A stretch of DNA of 64,000 bases from Microthrixaceae bacterium (GCA_011523825.1 WTFX01000009.1:600420-664419), one strand, 5' to 3'. Positions 51,465 to 59,985 are shown, counted from the first letter of the stretch. Made by a program: numbers and translations. Notes: generated by a model not told the origin, from the letters alone.

Positions 51465-52259
51465 CTAGTGACAGATCAGGCTGACCTCGCCGAGGCCTTC
51501 GATCGTGAACACCAGCTCGTCGCCCGCAGACGGGAATTGGGTGACGATGCTGCTGCCGGTCATCACGAACTGGCCAGCGCGCAGGCTCTGGCCGCGGGAG
51601 TTGAGGTTGTTGGCCAGAAACGCCACGGCCTCGAGCGGATGACCGAGCGCATCTCCCGTACGGCCTTTGCCCGCCGGCTCGCCGTTGAGCGTCAGGCGGG
51701 TCGCTGCGTCGACCAGGTCGACTGAGCGCCATTCGGTGACGGCATCAGCGAGGACAACTGCGGCGTTCCAGGCGTTCTCAGCGACCAGGTCGAACACGTT
51801 TAGACTGCTGTAGTCGGCGTTGCGGTCCTCAACCAGCTCGAACGAGGCATGGCAGGCACTCACCGCGTCCGCAACGCTCTCGCGGGTATGGGGGCCCGCA
51901 TCAGCGGTGAGATCGGCTCCCATTCGCACGGCGACCTCGAACTCCACACCCAAGTGGCGGTGATCGTCGAGCCGCACGACGGCGGGCGAGGCGTGCACCA
52001 CGTGGTCGAACACCGCACCGGCAAGCGGCTCGTCGACGCCGACGAACTCCTGCATCGCCCGAGAAGTGAGGGCAACCTTGTATCCGGCGATCTTGTGGCC
52101 CCGCTCGCCCAGCAGCCGGTGGAAGGCGTCCTGGACCGCGTAGGCCGCGTCGAGCGACCGGTCGGTGGCGAGATCGGCGAATGAACGATGCTGTGCTCGA
52201 GCGTCGAGATCGGCGAGGTACCGGCCTGCCAGATCGTTCGCCTCAGTCTGTTTCAACAT
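51465..52259 (-). CDS. 2-keto-4-pentenoate hydratase-family protein (MhpD/HpaH-like)
   Basis: 264 residues of the fumarylacetoacetase-like fold. KIAGYKVALTSRAMQ near the N-terminus, the metal site E-x-E in GVEFEVAV, ASFELVEDRN and KGRTGDALGHPLEAVAFLANNL are typical of hydratases/decarboxylases of aromatic meta-cleavage pathways. It ends a three-gene reverse operon after a hydroxyacid dehydrogenase and the selenoprotein, with 23 bp from the latter. Confidence 0.9.
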   Translation of the reverse strand: MLKQTEANDLAGRYLADLDARAQHRSFADLATDRSLDAAYAVQDAFHRLLGERGHKIAGYKVALTSRAMQEFVGVDEPLAGAVFDHVVHASPAVVRLDDHRHLGVEFEVAVRMGADLTADAGPHTRESVADAVSACHASFELVEDRNADYSSLNVFDLVAENAWNAAVVLADAVTEWRSVDLVDAATRLTLNGEPAGKGRTGDALGHPLEAVAFLANNLNSRGQSLRAGQFVMTGSSIVTQFPSAGDELVFTIEGLGEVSLICH

Positions 52260-52282
52260 CGTGAGCTCCCCTCAATCGGACG

Positions 52283-53446
52283 TTAACGGCCGGCCCGGGG
52301 CTGCGGCGGCTCGGTGCCGAGGCTCCGTTCGCCGGGCTCGGGCGTGCCGCCGGCGGGAATGTGCTGGAACTCGCGGTTCATTCTGCGGACGGCCGGTGTG
52401 ATGGCCGCGGCGTAGCCGATCAGAGCGAGGAGGACTCGGCGAGCTGGCAGGAGCACGAAGCAGATGGCCCATGCAGCAGCGAATCCGATGAGTCGTGGTT
52501 TCATGGCGGACACACGCGCAGACGGCTTGTCGCCTGGTCGGCCGAGTGGGAATCGCTTCGGCTTGATGAACCAGCCGTGGGCGAACAGCTGAGCGACGAA
52601 GTACGGCCAGAAGGCCTCCGGGGCGTCCAGCGGGGGGTCGGTGTCCCATGGAGCGTCGGTGTCGCTGGCGAGTCCGTCTTGGATGCGCGACCACATATGC
52701 GAGGCGGTGACTCGGCCGGAGGCGCCACCGCGGTTCTGATGGGTGGGGCGACAGTGCCATCGGTACAGCACTCGTCGGTCCGCGGCGAGGGCCAGGATCC
52801 CGGCCTGGAAAATGCCGTTCGGGTGTGACGACCAGTGTCGCTCCAATATTGCGCCGTCGCCGATGTAGAGATCGAACCGGTCAGCCTCGCGGCAGTCGCC
52901 GAGGATCTCGTGGTGGGGGTCGCCGACCGCCTGATAACTCAGTTCCCATGTGTCCTGAGCTTCGCTTGCGAGACTCTGGGGCTCACTGGAGACGGCGAAG
53001 ATCTCGCCTCCCGCAGCCCGGATCTCCTCGACGACCCCCGACTTTTCGAAGCCGCGCAACTCGCGACGGCAGGGAGGTCACCACAGGCCGCGGTAGAACA
53101 CCAAGACGACAAACTTGTGCTTGTCGAGTTGGGCGTTGAGCCACCCGGTGCGCACCCCGATCGGCGGGTCGAGCAGCGGCGGAATCAGTGGATCGTCAAC
53201 GTGGGCGGCCGACACCCGAAAGCCCACTGCCGATCGTTCGACCACGACTTGCTCACGGGCACAGACGTCGCCGTCGCACAGCACCAAGCCCAGCTCGAAG
53301 GACCCTTCTCGCGCTCGTGCCACGGTGTCTTCGGCGTCGATGACTCCGGTGATCTCGTAGCACGACCCATGCGTCGCGTTGATCCACTCGAGAGCGGCCT
53401 CCGAAGCCGCCTGAAGCTCCCTGGGGGGTTCTTCGCTCACGTCCAT
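52283..53446 (-). CDS. Selenocysteine-containing peroxiredoxin/thioredoxin-like membrane protein (in-frame TGA = Sec)
   Basis: One 387-residue protein if the TGA at 53078-53080 (codon 123) is read as selenocysteine. The local sequence is FYRGLW-U-PPCRREL, so Sec replaces the first Cys of the GLWCxxC redox motif of AhpC/TSA-like proteins; C126 is the resolving partner. Homology-like redoxin sequence continues in frame on both sides (KFVVLVFYRG before; GGEIFAVSSEPQSLASEAQDTW and YIGDGAIL after). A SECIS-type hairpin follows the TGA. Residues 1-90 are a separate domain; residues about 318-352 hold two membrane helices, followed by a short tail. GGAGG precedes the ATG by 11 nt. The alternative is a pseudogene with a nonsense mutation. 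selA/selB/selC are not in this window. Confidence 0.82.
53033..53080 (-). promoter_or_regulatory. Bacterial SECIS element
   Basis: Immediately 3' of the UGA the mRNA folds into a two-part stem. The outer helix pairs 53079-53073 (GACCUCC) with 53039-53033 (GGGGGUC), 7 bp with one G-U. The upper helix pairs GCCG (53070-53067) with CGGC (53054-53051). A bulged U (53066) is followed by three pairs, CGC/GCG, and apical loop GAGUU (53062-53058). A bulged U three pairs below a loop containing G and U is the E. coli fdhF SelB-binding arrangement. The bulge is at nucleotide 15 from the U of UGA, against about 17 in fdhF. Confidence 0.8.
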
Positions 53447-53466
53447 TCGTCTCAGTGCCTCCGAGG

Positions 53467-54456
53467 TCAGAAGCCGAGGATCTTGTCGGCGACGACGTAT
53501 TGGAGCGGTTCGCCAGCGAGAAGGCGACGGCAGTTGCCCGCGACGAGCTCGAAGCGACGCTGGTCGATGTCGGGGCCGACCATTGCCACGTGCGGCGTGA
53601 TGAGCACGTTGGGCAGCGTCCAGATCCGGTGCTCGGGCGGCAGCGGCTCCTGGTCGAAGACGTCGAGGCCGGCGCCCGCCAGCTCGCCGGCTTCGAGTGC
53701 GTCGACGAGGTCGTCGAGCACGACGGTCATGCCGCGCCCGATGTTGATGAACACTGCCGTGGGCTTCATCAGCGCGAACTGCGCCCGGCCCAGCATTCCC
53801 TCGGACTCGGCAGTGTGGGGAACGGTCATCACGACCGCGTCGGCCAGCGGCAGCTGCGCCTCGAGCTCATCCGCGCCGAACACAGCGTCGATGGCGCCGC
53901 CGGCAGTGGTCTCGGGTCGGGCGTCGACGGCCACGACTCTCGGTCCCCACGGCTGCAGGTAGCGAGCGGCCTGGTGGGCGACACCACCGGCGCCGATGAA
54001 CAGCACGGTCGAATCTGCGAGGTGCAGGACCGGGGCAAGCCCGCCCCGGTACTCCCGGTTGCGCTGGTCGTGTGCGTAGTGCGGCAGCCCACGGGCGAAG
54101 GCGAGCAGGAACGCCATCACGTGGGTGGCGATGTGGTCGTTGTAGACGCCGCGCATGTTGGTGACGACGACTGGGTGGGCGGCGAGCTCGGGCGTGAAGT
54201 AGCCGAGCGGGGGATTGGCCATCGGGGCCTGCAACCAACGCAGCCTCGGTGCGTGCCAGCCCGCCGGCAGCACGCCATACGCCGCGTCGGCGTCGCTGAG
54301 CTGTTCGAGAATCTCCTCTTCGGTCGCAGCGATGACGACCTCGAGTCCCTCGAATTCGGCCCGGAGCTCGGCCGCCCACCGCTCCAGCACCTCTGGGTGC
54401 GGGATCGCCGGCGCCCCAGGCTGCGCCATCAACACGAACTTGGCAGTTGAACTCAT
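53467..54456 (-). CDS. D-isomer-specific 2-hydroxyacid dehydrogenase
   Basis: 329 residues. NAD-binding loop FIGAGGVAHQAARYL, catalytic Arg in NIGRGMTV, Glu in DVFDQEPLPPEH and His in ITPHVA give the complete R-E-H set. It reduces 2-oxoacids or oxidises D-2-hydroxyacids. First gene of the operon with the selenoprotein (20 bp downstream) and the 2-keto-4-pentenoate hydratase. Substrate unknown. Confidence 0.92.
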   Translation of the reverse strand: MSSTAKFVLMAQPGAPAIPHPEVLERWAAELRAEFEGLEVVIAATEEEILEQLSDADAAYGVLPAGWHAPRLRWLQAPMANPPLGYFTPELAAHPVVVTNMRGVYNDHIATHVMAFLLAFARGLPHYAHDQRNREYRGGLAPVLHLADSTVLFIGAGGVAHQAARYLQPWGPRVVAVDARPETTAGGAIDAVFGADELEAQLPLADAVVMTVPHTAESEGMLGRAQFALMKPTAVFINIGRGMTVVLDDLVDALEAGELAGAGLDVFDQEPLPPEHRIWTLPNVLITPHVAMVGPDIDQRRFELVAGNCRRLLAGEPLQYVVADKILGF

Positions 54457-54498
54457 CTTAGGCCGGGTCTACCAGCCACTGACGGGAATGAGCTGATC

Positions 54499-54801
54499 TC
54501 AGCTCAGCAGGTCGGGCCACGGTTTCGCGTGCAGGTCTTCGAAGCTCTCGCCGGTGAGGTCCAAGTACATGGCCATGGGATCGAGTTCGAGCGCATCGTC
54601 TTTGCCCCAGGCGCTAGCGCCGTACGGCCGCACATGCGCAGTCTTGAAGAAGGACGCGTCTGACCAAGCTGCGAAGACTCCTCGGGTTGACCACTCGGCC
54701 AGATCCACGACGCCGCTCACGCCGTCGTCGAATCTGATCCACAGCTCGAACGGCCGCCGCGCCTCGACTTCGACGGCCTGAGGCGGGCGCCACTCGTCCA
54801 T
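54499..54801 (-). CDS. DUF2442 domain protein
   Basis: 100 residues. VEVEARRPFELWIRFDDGVSGVVDL, STRGVFAAWSDASFFKTAHV and the Trp/Asp-rich C-terminal strand WGKDDALELDPMAMYLDL are the DUF2442 layout; these small proteins often lie beside toxin-antitoxin-like genes. The start at MDEWRPPQAV is supported by TAGGGT (reverse strand 54814-54809) 7 nt upstream, a leaderless signal. No biochemical role is known to me. Confidence 0.8.
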   Translation of the reverse strand: MDEWRPPQAVEVEARRPFELWIRFDDGVSGVVDLAEWSTRGVFAAWSDASFFKTAHVRPYGASAWGKDDALELDPMAMYLDLTGESFEDLHAKPWPDLLS

Positions 54802-54808
54802 GCCGAGG

Positions 54809-54814
54809 ACCCTA
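54809..54814 (-). promoter_or_regulatory. -10 box of the DUF2442 gene (leaderless start)
   Basis: Reverse-strand TAGGGT, seven bases, then ATG 54801. No Shine-Dalgarno sequence. Confidence 0.45.
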
Positions 54815-54865
54815 CGTGGGCCCGATGCCGGGCGTGCAGTTCGTCGCACGCTGGACCGCTGCGAG

Positions 54866-55201
54866 CTACAGCGCCGCCTTGAGTTCGTCGACGTCGGAGT
54901 ATTCGGTCAGTTCGTCGAGATTCTGGGCCTGATGCAGGGCATCGACGGTCTCGGCCATGGACTCCCAATCGGTGTCGGCGAGGCGTACCCCTGTGATGCC
55001 AGCAATGGACTTGAGTTCGGCGATGGCGGACAGAACAGCTTCGTGAAGGGAGTCGGCTTCGCGGTCAAAGTCGGCGAACTGGATGCCGCTGGCTCGGCTG
55101 ATCAGAGCATCGTCGCAGCCTGCCTCGAACACGTCATCGACGAGTTCGTCTGATTGCAGGTCGGGACCCTCGGCGATCAGGGTGAAGGTGTGGATGGTCA
55201 T
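54866..55201 (-). CDS. Hypothetical protein, 111 aa, acidic
   Basis: I do not recognise the family with certainty. The protein starts MTIHTFTLIAEGPDLQSDELVDDVFEAGCDDALI, has a central FADFDREADSLHEAVLSAIAELKSI helix and ends with a short helix (LDELTEYSDVDELKAAL). Net charge is strongly negative and there is no signal peptide or membrane helix. The start is the ATG at 55201; more upstream in-frame sequence looks like shadow. Its small size and neighbourhood (DUF2442, HicA/HicB-like) suggest an antitoxin-like or regulatory protein. The 288 bp upstream to 55489 show no gene. Confidence 0.55.
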   Translation of the reverse strand: MTIHTFTLIAEGPDLQSDELVDDVFEAGCDDALISRASGIQFADFDREADSLHEAVLSAIAELKSIAGITGVRLADTDWESMAETVDALHQAQNLDELTEYSDVDELKAAL

Positions 55202-55489
55202 GGTCAGGTGTCGATGTCTCGTTCCGGAGCGTGCTGCCAAGGGGTGCGAGAGTGATCTGGCCCACAGGTCTAGTGGGCGCGAGACGGCCAAGGCAGAACG
55301 GGCAAGCAGATTCGTCTAGCTGGCAGATGCGAGCTTCTCGGATGGCCATTCGCGGAGGACGTCAAACATCGTGTGCGCACAGCAGTCTGCGTCGCTGCGA
55401 CATGTGGGGCTGAGAGATCGGAAGGCGAGCCGCGAGACCGTCGTTCACGATATGGTCTCCCGGTCTGTTGATCGGGCCCGAGCGGGGGG

Positions 55490-55738
55490 ATGGTGCGGGC
55501 AGACGAGTTCCCAGCTCTGAAGTCGCAGCGCGTTCTCTCGATGCTGGAGCGACTCGGGTACTCGGAGCTAAGGCGGAAGGGCTCACATCGTCGTCTGGTG
55601 GCCGATGCGCGGCCTCCGTTGACGTTCGCATACCATGAAGGCGGTGAGGTACCACCGAAGGCGTTGCGGCACTTGCTGATGGTGCAGGTCGGCCTGACCG
55701 AGGACGAAACTCGTCAACTGCTAGGCAGACGGCGGTAG
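55490..55738 (+). CDS. hicA: HicA/YcfA-type toxin
   Basis: 82 residues. LKSQRVLSMLERLGYSELRRKGSHRRLV holds the conserved G-S-H with the catalytic His, and a double-stranded-RNA-binding-like strand pattern follows (PLTFAYHEGGEVPPKALRHLL). HicA toxins cleave mRNA. A G-rich run touches the ATG, so an alternative GTG at 55493 is possible. The HicB-like gene follows 23 bp downstream. Confidence 0.87.
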   Translation: MVRADEFPALKSQRVLSMLERLGYSELRRKGSHRRLVADARPPLTFAYHEGGEVPPKALRHLLMVQVGLTEDETRQLLGRRR

Positions 55739-55761
55739 CACTCATTCAAGGAGCTTTGAAG

Positions 55762-56052
55762 ATGCATCAAGTGAGGATCCATCCCAACGGCGACAACGGC
55801 GTTCTTTGGTGGGCCGAGGATGACCGCGGGTTCAATGGCGGTTCCGACTCGTTGGACGAACTTCTCGCAACGATTGGCGAGTATGCCGAAGATGAACCTG
55901 GGATCGGCGACTGGCAGGCAGTCCTGGTCGCCTCGGCCCCACCTCCTGGCGACATCGTCCATAGCGCCGTGAGAATGAGCGCGCCGCGACCCCACACGAC
56001 TGGCTCGGGCGCTGTCGTGGTCAGTCAGATGCGGGTCTTGGAGACCGTCTGA
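55762..56052 (+). CDS. HicB-like / DUF1902-like antitoxin candidate
   Basis: 96 residues. RIHPNGDNGVLWWAEDDRGFNGGSDSLDELLATIGEYAED is the partial RNase-H-like strand pattern of HicB antitoxins (strand, acidic turn, helix). The C-terminal 35 residues are Pro/Ser/Val-rich and lack the DNA-binding HTH or RHH often found in HicB. AAGGAG is 8 nt before the ATG. Position right after hicA supports an antitoxin role. Confidence 0.65.
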   Translation: MHQVRIHPNGDNGVLWWAEDDRGFNGGSDSLDELLATIGEYAEDEPGIGDWQAVLVASAPPPGDIVHSAVRMSAPRPHTTGSGAVVVSQMRVLETV

Positions 56053-56053
56053 G

Positions 56054-56476
56054 GTGCAAGTTCGCGCCGCAATTCTCTGTGATTTTGCGCAAGTCCGCGA
56101 TGGTGTCTTGACCGTCGCGTCCGGGGGGATTACTCGATTGTGGCGATCCCAGTACCCGGCTCAGATGGGCATGATGCTTGCGCTCATGTTCGAGGCCGCG
56201 CCCGATGAGATTGTCACGCCGAAGGAGATCCGTATCCATGTCGAAAGTGCCGACGGAGCTCGGTTGGCGGAAGCAATCGGCAGTCTGCAAGGCGGACCTC
56301 CGAACCAACACGACCCTGGTGAGCTCTTGATGTTGCCCCTGGCGCTCGACTTCCGCGAAGTGTCGCTGCCCGCGGCTGGCCGCTACCAAGTAGTGATGGA
56401 TATGGAGAGGGCTGGAGGCTCATCCGCGTCGCTTGCCTTCCGCGCAGGCTTCGCGAGCGAGGTCCAACACGGTTGA
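56054..56476 (+). CDS. DUF6941-like protein
   Basis: 140 residues starting VRAAILCDFAQVRDGVLTVASGGITRLWR, with PAQMGMMLALMFEA and PLALDFREVSLPAAGRYQVVMDME blocks that I associate with a conserved small family of unknown function (DUF6941). Predicted all-beta and soluble. The GTG start immediately follows the HicB-like stop (2-nt gap), so it may be co-transcribed with the TA pair. No function is proposed. Confidence 0.6.
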   Translation: MQVRAAILCDFAQVRDGVLTVASGGITRLWRSQYPAQMGMMLALMFEAAPDEIVTPKEIRIHVESADGARLAEAIGSLQGGPPNQHDPGELLMLPLALDFREVSLPAAGRYQVVMDMERAGGSSASLAFRAGFASEVQHG

Positions 56477-56604
56477 CTCCGTAGTTCGGAACAGCATCGG
56501 GCGTGCAGAATGGGTTTGCTTGGTGAGCCCTGAACACTTGGGCCTGATGTCAGCGCGTGTATAGCCGGCGTCCGTGGCTACGCCTAGCTATTCCACCCCA
56601 CCGG

Positions 56605-56610
56605 TACGAT
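56605..56610 (+). promoter_or_regulatory. -10 box of the beta-flower-like gene (leaderless start)
   Basis: TACGAT, seven bases, then ATG 56618. No Shine-Dalgarno sequence. The rest of the 141-bp gap before it shows no clear element. Confidence 0.4.
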
Positions 56611-56617
56611 CGAAGCG

Positions 56618-56917
56618 ATGACGGACTACCTGTATGACCAGCAGGGTTCAGCGGTCGGGTTCGTTCGAGGCACCTACATACACGCCATGAACGGCACCGC
56701 GATAGGCCAGCTGCAAGGCACACATGTCCATAAGTTGTCGGGCGACTACGTCGGGGAGCTTGACGACCAGATGGTCGTAGACAAGCACATGGGGAATCGT
56801 GGGAACATCGGTAGTCCCGGTAATCCGGGGAATGCAGGAAGTCCGACGAACCCGGGTAGTCGCGGCAACCGTGGGTACGGCGGTTACCCGGAGGTCTTCC
56901 ATCGGCTGCTCCAGTAG
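56618..56917 (+). CDS. 4-fold beta-flower-like protein with Gly/Asn/Pro tail
   Basis: 99 residues. The N-terminal 50 consist of four short similar strand pairs: YLYDQQGSAVGFVRG, YIHAMNGTAIGQLQG, HVHKLSGDYVGELDD. Each is a Y/H strand, a G-turn and a G-x-[VI]-G strand, matching the 4-fold beta-flower family as I recall it. A collagen-like segment of G-N and G-x-x repeats follows (about residues 58-90), then a short PEVFHRLL end. Function unknown; repeats suggest oligomerisation or surface adhesion, but no signal peptide is present. Confidence 0.6.
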   Translation: MTDYLYDQQGSAVGFVRGTYIHAMNGTAIGQLQGTHVHKLSGDYVGELDDQMVVDKHMGNRGNIGSPGNPGNAGSPTNPGSRGNRGYGGYPEVFHRLLQ

Positions 56918-57046
56918 CGGCGCCGGACGCCCAATCGCCTAGATGTCCCGAATCACCAATCGGGCGGGAGTTGTGATCATCTCGACATCTGGAGGGGGTG
57001 GTGTGAAGGACGGCCGGATGGCGCCCGAGGTACTCTGAGCGCTCGC

Positions 57047-59893
57047 GTGACGCCGTATGAGTTCATCAACAAGTGGCGAGCTTCCACGCTGACGGAGCGC
57101 TCAGCGTCGCAGCAGCATTTCCTTGATCTCTGCGAGTTGCTCGGCGAACCCAAGCCAGCCGACGTCGATCCGCACGGCGACTCGTATTGCTTCGAGCGTG
57201 GGGCGAGCAAGGACTCTGGCGGTGACGGGTGGGCCGACGTCTGGAAGCGCCATCACTTCGCTTGGGAGTACAAGGGCAAGCGGAAGGATCTCGACGCGGC
57301 GTTCGGGCAGCTCCGGCAGTACTCCTTGGCGCTGGAGAACCCGCCGGTCCTAATCGTCTCGGACATGGAGCGGTTCCGCATCCGCACGAATTGGACGAAC
57401 AGCATCAGCAAGGTCTATGAGTTCGACCTGGCGGATCTCGCCGATGCGGGCAAGCGAGACCTGCTCAAGTGGGCGCTGTCCGACCCAGAGCGGCTGCGGC
57501 CGGATGACACACGGCAGGCGCTCACAGAACAGGCGGCGGACGCATTCTCATCCCTTGCTCAAACGCTGCGGGGGCGAGGGCACGACCCGCATGCGGTTGC
57601 GCACTTTGTCAACCGGCTCGTGTTCTGCATGTTCGCGGAGGACGTTGGCCTGCTGCCAGCTCACATGTTCACGCGGTTGTTGCAGCAGGTGCGAGGCACT
57701 CCGGCGCAGTTCGCAGAGCTTGCTGGCGACCTGTTTCGGGTGATGGCGACTGGCGGACGGGTCGGCTTCGAGCAGGTCGCATGGTTCAACGGCGGCCTCT
57801 TCGATGATGACGTGGCGCTGCCATTGGAGATGTCGGACATCGACACCGTGCTGGCGGCCTCGAATCTCGATTGGTCCGAAATCGACCCGTCGATCCTGGG
57901 CACGCTGTTCGAGCGTGGGCTCGACCCGGACAAACGTGCGCAACTTGGGGCGCACTACACCGACCGCGACAAGATCATGTTGATCATCGAGCCGGTGGTG
58001 ATCCGCCCGCTGCTCGCCGAGTGGGAGGCGGCGAAGGCCGAGATCGCCGCCAGTCTGGAGAGTGCGGATTCCGCTACAGCGTCGGCCACCCGCACGAGGC
58101 GGCGGAATGAGGCAGTGCAGCGGTATCGAAAGTTCCTGAACCGCTTGAGAGCCTTCACGGTGCTCGACCCCGCGTGCGGATCGGGCAACTTCCTGTACCT
58201 GGCCCTGCAAGCGCTCAAGGACCTCGAGCATCGGGTGCAGTTCGAAGCAGAAGCGCTTGGCCTTGAGCGGTCATTCCCCGAGGTCGGTCCGGCGAACGTC
58301 AAGGGCATCGAGATCAACCCCTACGCCGCGGAGTTGGCCCGTGTCTCGGTGTGGATCGGTGAGATCCAGTGGATGCGGCGCAACGGCTTTGCGGAATCGC
58401 GCGACCCGATCCTCAAGCCGCTCGACACGATCGAGTGCCGCGATGCGATCTTGACTCCGGACAACACCGAACCTGACTGGCCGGAAGCCGATGTCGTCAT
58501 CGGTAACCCGCCGTTCCTGGGCGGCAAGCTCTTGATCAGCGGGTTGGGCGAGGACTACGTGTCGCAGCTGTTCGCCAACTACGCCGGCCGCGTGCCCGCT
58601 GAGGCGGACCTCGTCTGCTACTGGTTCGAGAAGGCGGGCCAGCAGATCGCGTCTGGCAAGACGAGCCGGGTCGGGCTCGTCGCGACTAACTCGATTCGAG
58701 GTGGTGCGAACCGCCGCGCGCTGCAGGCCGCTACCAGCAACCAACCGATTTTCGAGGCTTGGAGCAACGAGCCGTGGGTAATCGACGGAGCGGCGGTGCG
58801 AGTGTCGCTGGTCTGTTTCTCGCGTGCTGACGACGAATTCGTGGGCGGCTCGCAGCTTGACGGCGCCGGTGTAGATGAGATCTACACAGACCTGACAGCA
58901 CGAAGCGATGGGGTCGGCGTCGATCTGACTAAAGCCGCTCGCCTTGCCGAGAATGGCGGTGTGGCGTTCATGGGCGACACGAAGGGCGGTCCCTTCGATA
59001 TCGACGGCGATCAGGCGCGTGAGTGGCTGCGTCTGCCTGCGAATCCGAACGGCCGGACGAATGCAGATGTTCTCAGGCCGTGGGCCAACGGCATGGACGT
59101 AACTCGGCGACCGGCGGGAAAGTGGATCATCGACTTCGGTACCGAGACAGGCGAGACCGATGCGGCCCTGTACCAGGAGCCGTTCGAGTGGGTTGCTGAG
59201 CATGTTCGACCTCTCCGTTTGGAGAACCGGCGTGACTCATACCGCACGTACTGGTGGAGACACGCAGAACCACGACCGAAGATGCGGCAGACGCTCCAAG
59301 GTCTCCGGCGGTACATCGCAACTCCCACTGTCGCCAAGCACCGCCTGTTCGTCTGGCTGGATGCCCGCGTGTGTCCCGATCATCAGTTGATCGTCGTTGC
59401 TCGCGACGACGACACGACGTTCGGGATATTGCACAGCCGCTTCCACGAAATCTGGTCCTTGCGACGCGGCACGAGCCTGGAAGACCGACCGCGCTACACG
59501 CCGACAACCACCTTCGCTACGTTCCCGTTCCCAGTCGATCTCTCGCCGCAAGTGCCGGCCATCAAGTATGCGTCCGACCCGCGTGCTGTCGCCATCGCTG
59601 CGGAGGCTCGACGCCTCGTAGAACTGCGCGACCGCTGGCTCAACCCGCCCGAGTGGGTCGAATGGCTCGACGAACTCGTTCCCGGTTATCCGAAGCGCCC
59701 CGTGCCCCGCGACGACGAGGCAGCGAACGCGCTTCACGAGCGCACCTTGACGAACCTCTACAACATCCGCCCGCAGTGGCTGGCTGACGCACATGAAGCC
59801 CTCGACGTGGCTGTAGCCGCTGCCTACGGATGGCCAGCCGACATCTCCGACGACGACGTTCTCCGAGAGCTCCTGGCGCTCAACGCCGGCTAG
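57047..59893 (+). CDS. MmeI-like type IIL restriction-modification enzyme
   Basis: 948 residues combining nuclease, N6-adenine methyltransferase and target recognition in one chain. The N-terminal PD-(D/E)xK site is D64 ... E74-Y-K76, with the same 10-residue spacing as MmeI D70/E80/K82. A helical linker (LGAHYTDRDKIMLIIEPVV) leads to methyltransferase motif I DPACGSGNF (from D374) and motif IV N487-P-P-F. The C-terminal third should recognise DNA. Such enzymes methylate one strand and cut about 20 nt away. GTG start; a weak TACTCT box is 10 nt upstream. No separate partner gene is needed or found. Confidence 0.88.
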   Translation: MTPYEFINKWRASTLTERSASQQHFLDLCELLGEPKPADVDPHGDSYCFERGASKDSGGDGWADVWKRHHFAWEYKGKRKDLDAAFGQLRQYSLALENPPVLIVSDMERFRIRTNWTNSISKVYEFDLADLADAGKRDLLKWALSDPERLRPDDTRQALTEQAADAFSSLAQTLRGRGHDPHAVAHFVNRLVFCMFAEDVGLLPAHMFTRLLQQVRGTPAQFAELAGDLFRVMATGGRVGFEQVAWFNGGLFDDDVALPLEMSDIDTVLAASNLDWSEIDPSILGTLFERGLDPDKRAQLGAHYTDRDKIMLIIEPVVIRPLLAEWEAAKAEIAASLESADSATASATRTRRRNEAVQRYRKFLNRLRAFTVLDPACGSGNFLYLALQALKDLEHRVQFEAEALGLERSFPEVGPANVKGIEINPYAAELARVSVWIGEIQWMRRNGFAESRDPILKPLDTIECRDAILTPDNTEPDWPEADVVIGNPPFLGGKLLISGLGEDYVSQLFANYAGRVPAEADLVCYWFEKAGQQIASGKTSRVGLVATNSIRGGANRRALQAATSNQPIFEAWSNEPWVIDGAAVRVSLVCFSRADDEFVGGSQLDGAGVDEIYTDLTARSDGVGVDLTKAARLAENGGVAFMGDTKGGPFDIDGDQAREWLRLPANPNGRTNADVLRPWANGMDVTRRPAGKWIIDFGTETGETDAALYQEPFEWVAEHVRPLRLENRRDSYRTYWWRHAEPRPKMRQTLQGLRRYIATPTVAKHRLFVWLDARVCPDHQLIVVARDDDTTFGILHSRFHEIWSLRRGTSLEDRPRYTPTTTFATFPFPVDLSPQVPAIKYASDPRAVAIAAEARRLVELRDRWLNPPEWVEWLDELVPGYPKRPVPRDDEAANALHERTLTNLYNIRPQWLADAHEALDVAVAAAYGWPADISDDDVLRELLALNAG

Positions 59894-59985
59894 TAATGGC
59901 GCGGCCACAGATTGTCCCCATTGGCCGGTCAGGCGGTCAGCGGCGGACCATCGCCCGTGGTCGGGATTGTTGGCCTAGCGGTCCC

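Noticed and set aside
53059..53446. Treating 53078-53446 and 52283-53059 as two genes or a nonsense pseudogene
   Set aside because: Both halves are in one frame, the stop is exactly at a redox Cys, sequence after it keeps the redoxin pattern, and a SECIS-like hairpin follows. A pseudogene remains the fallback if the host lacks Sec machinery.
55202..55489. Small reading frames in this gap
   Set aside because: They are short, in both orientations, without start signals or recognisable protein patterns.
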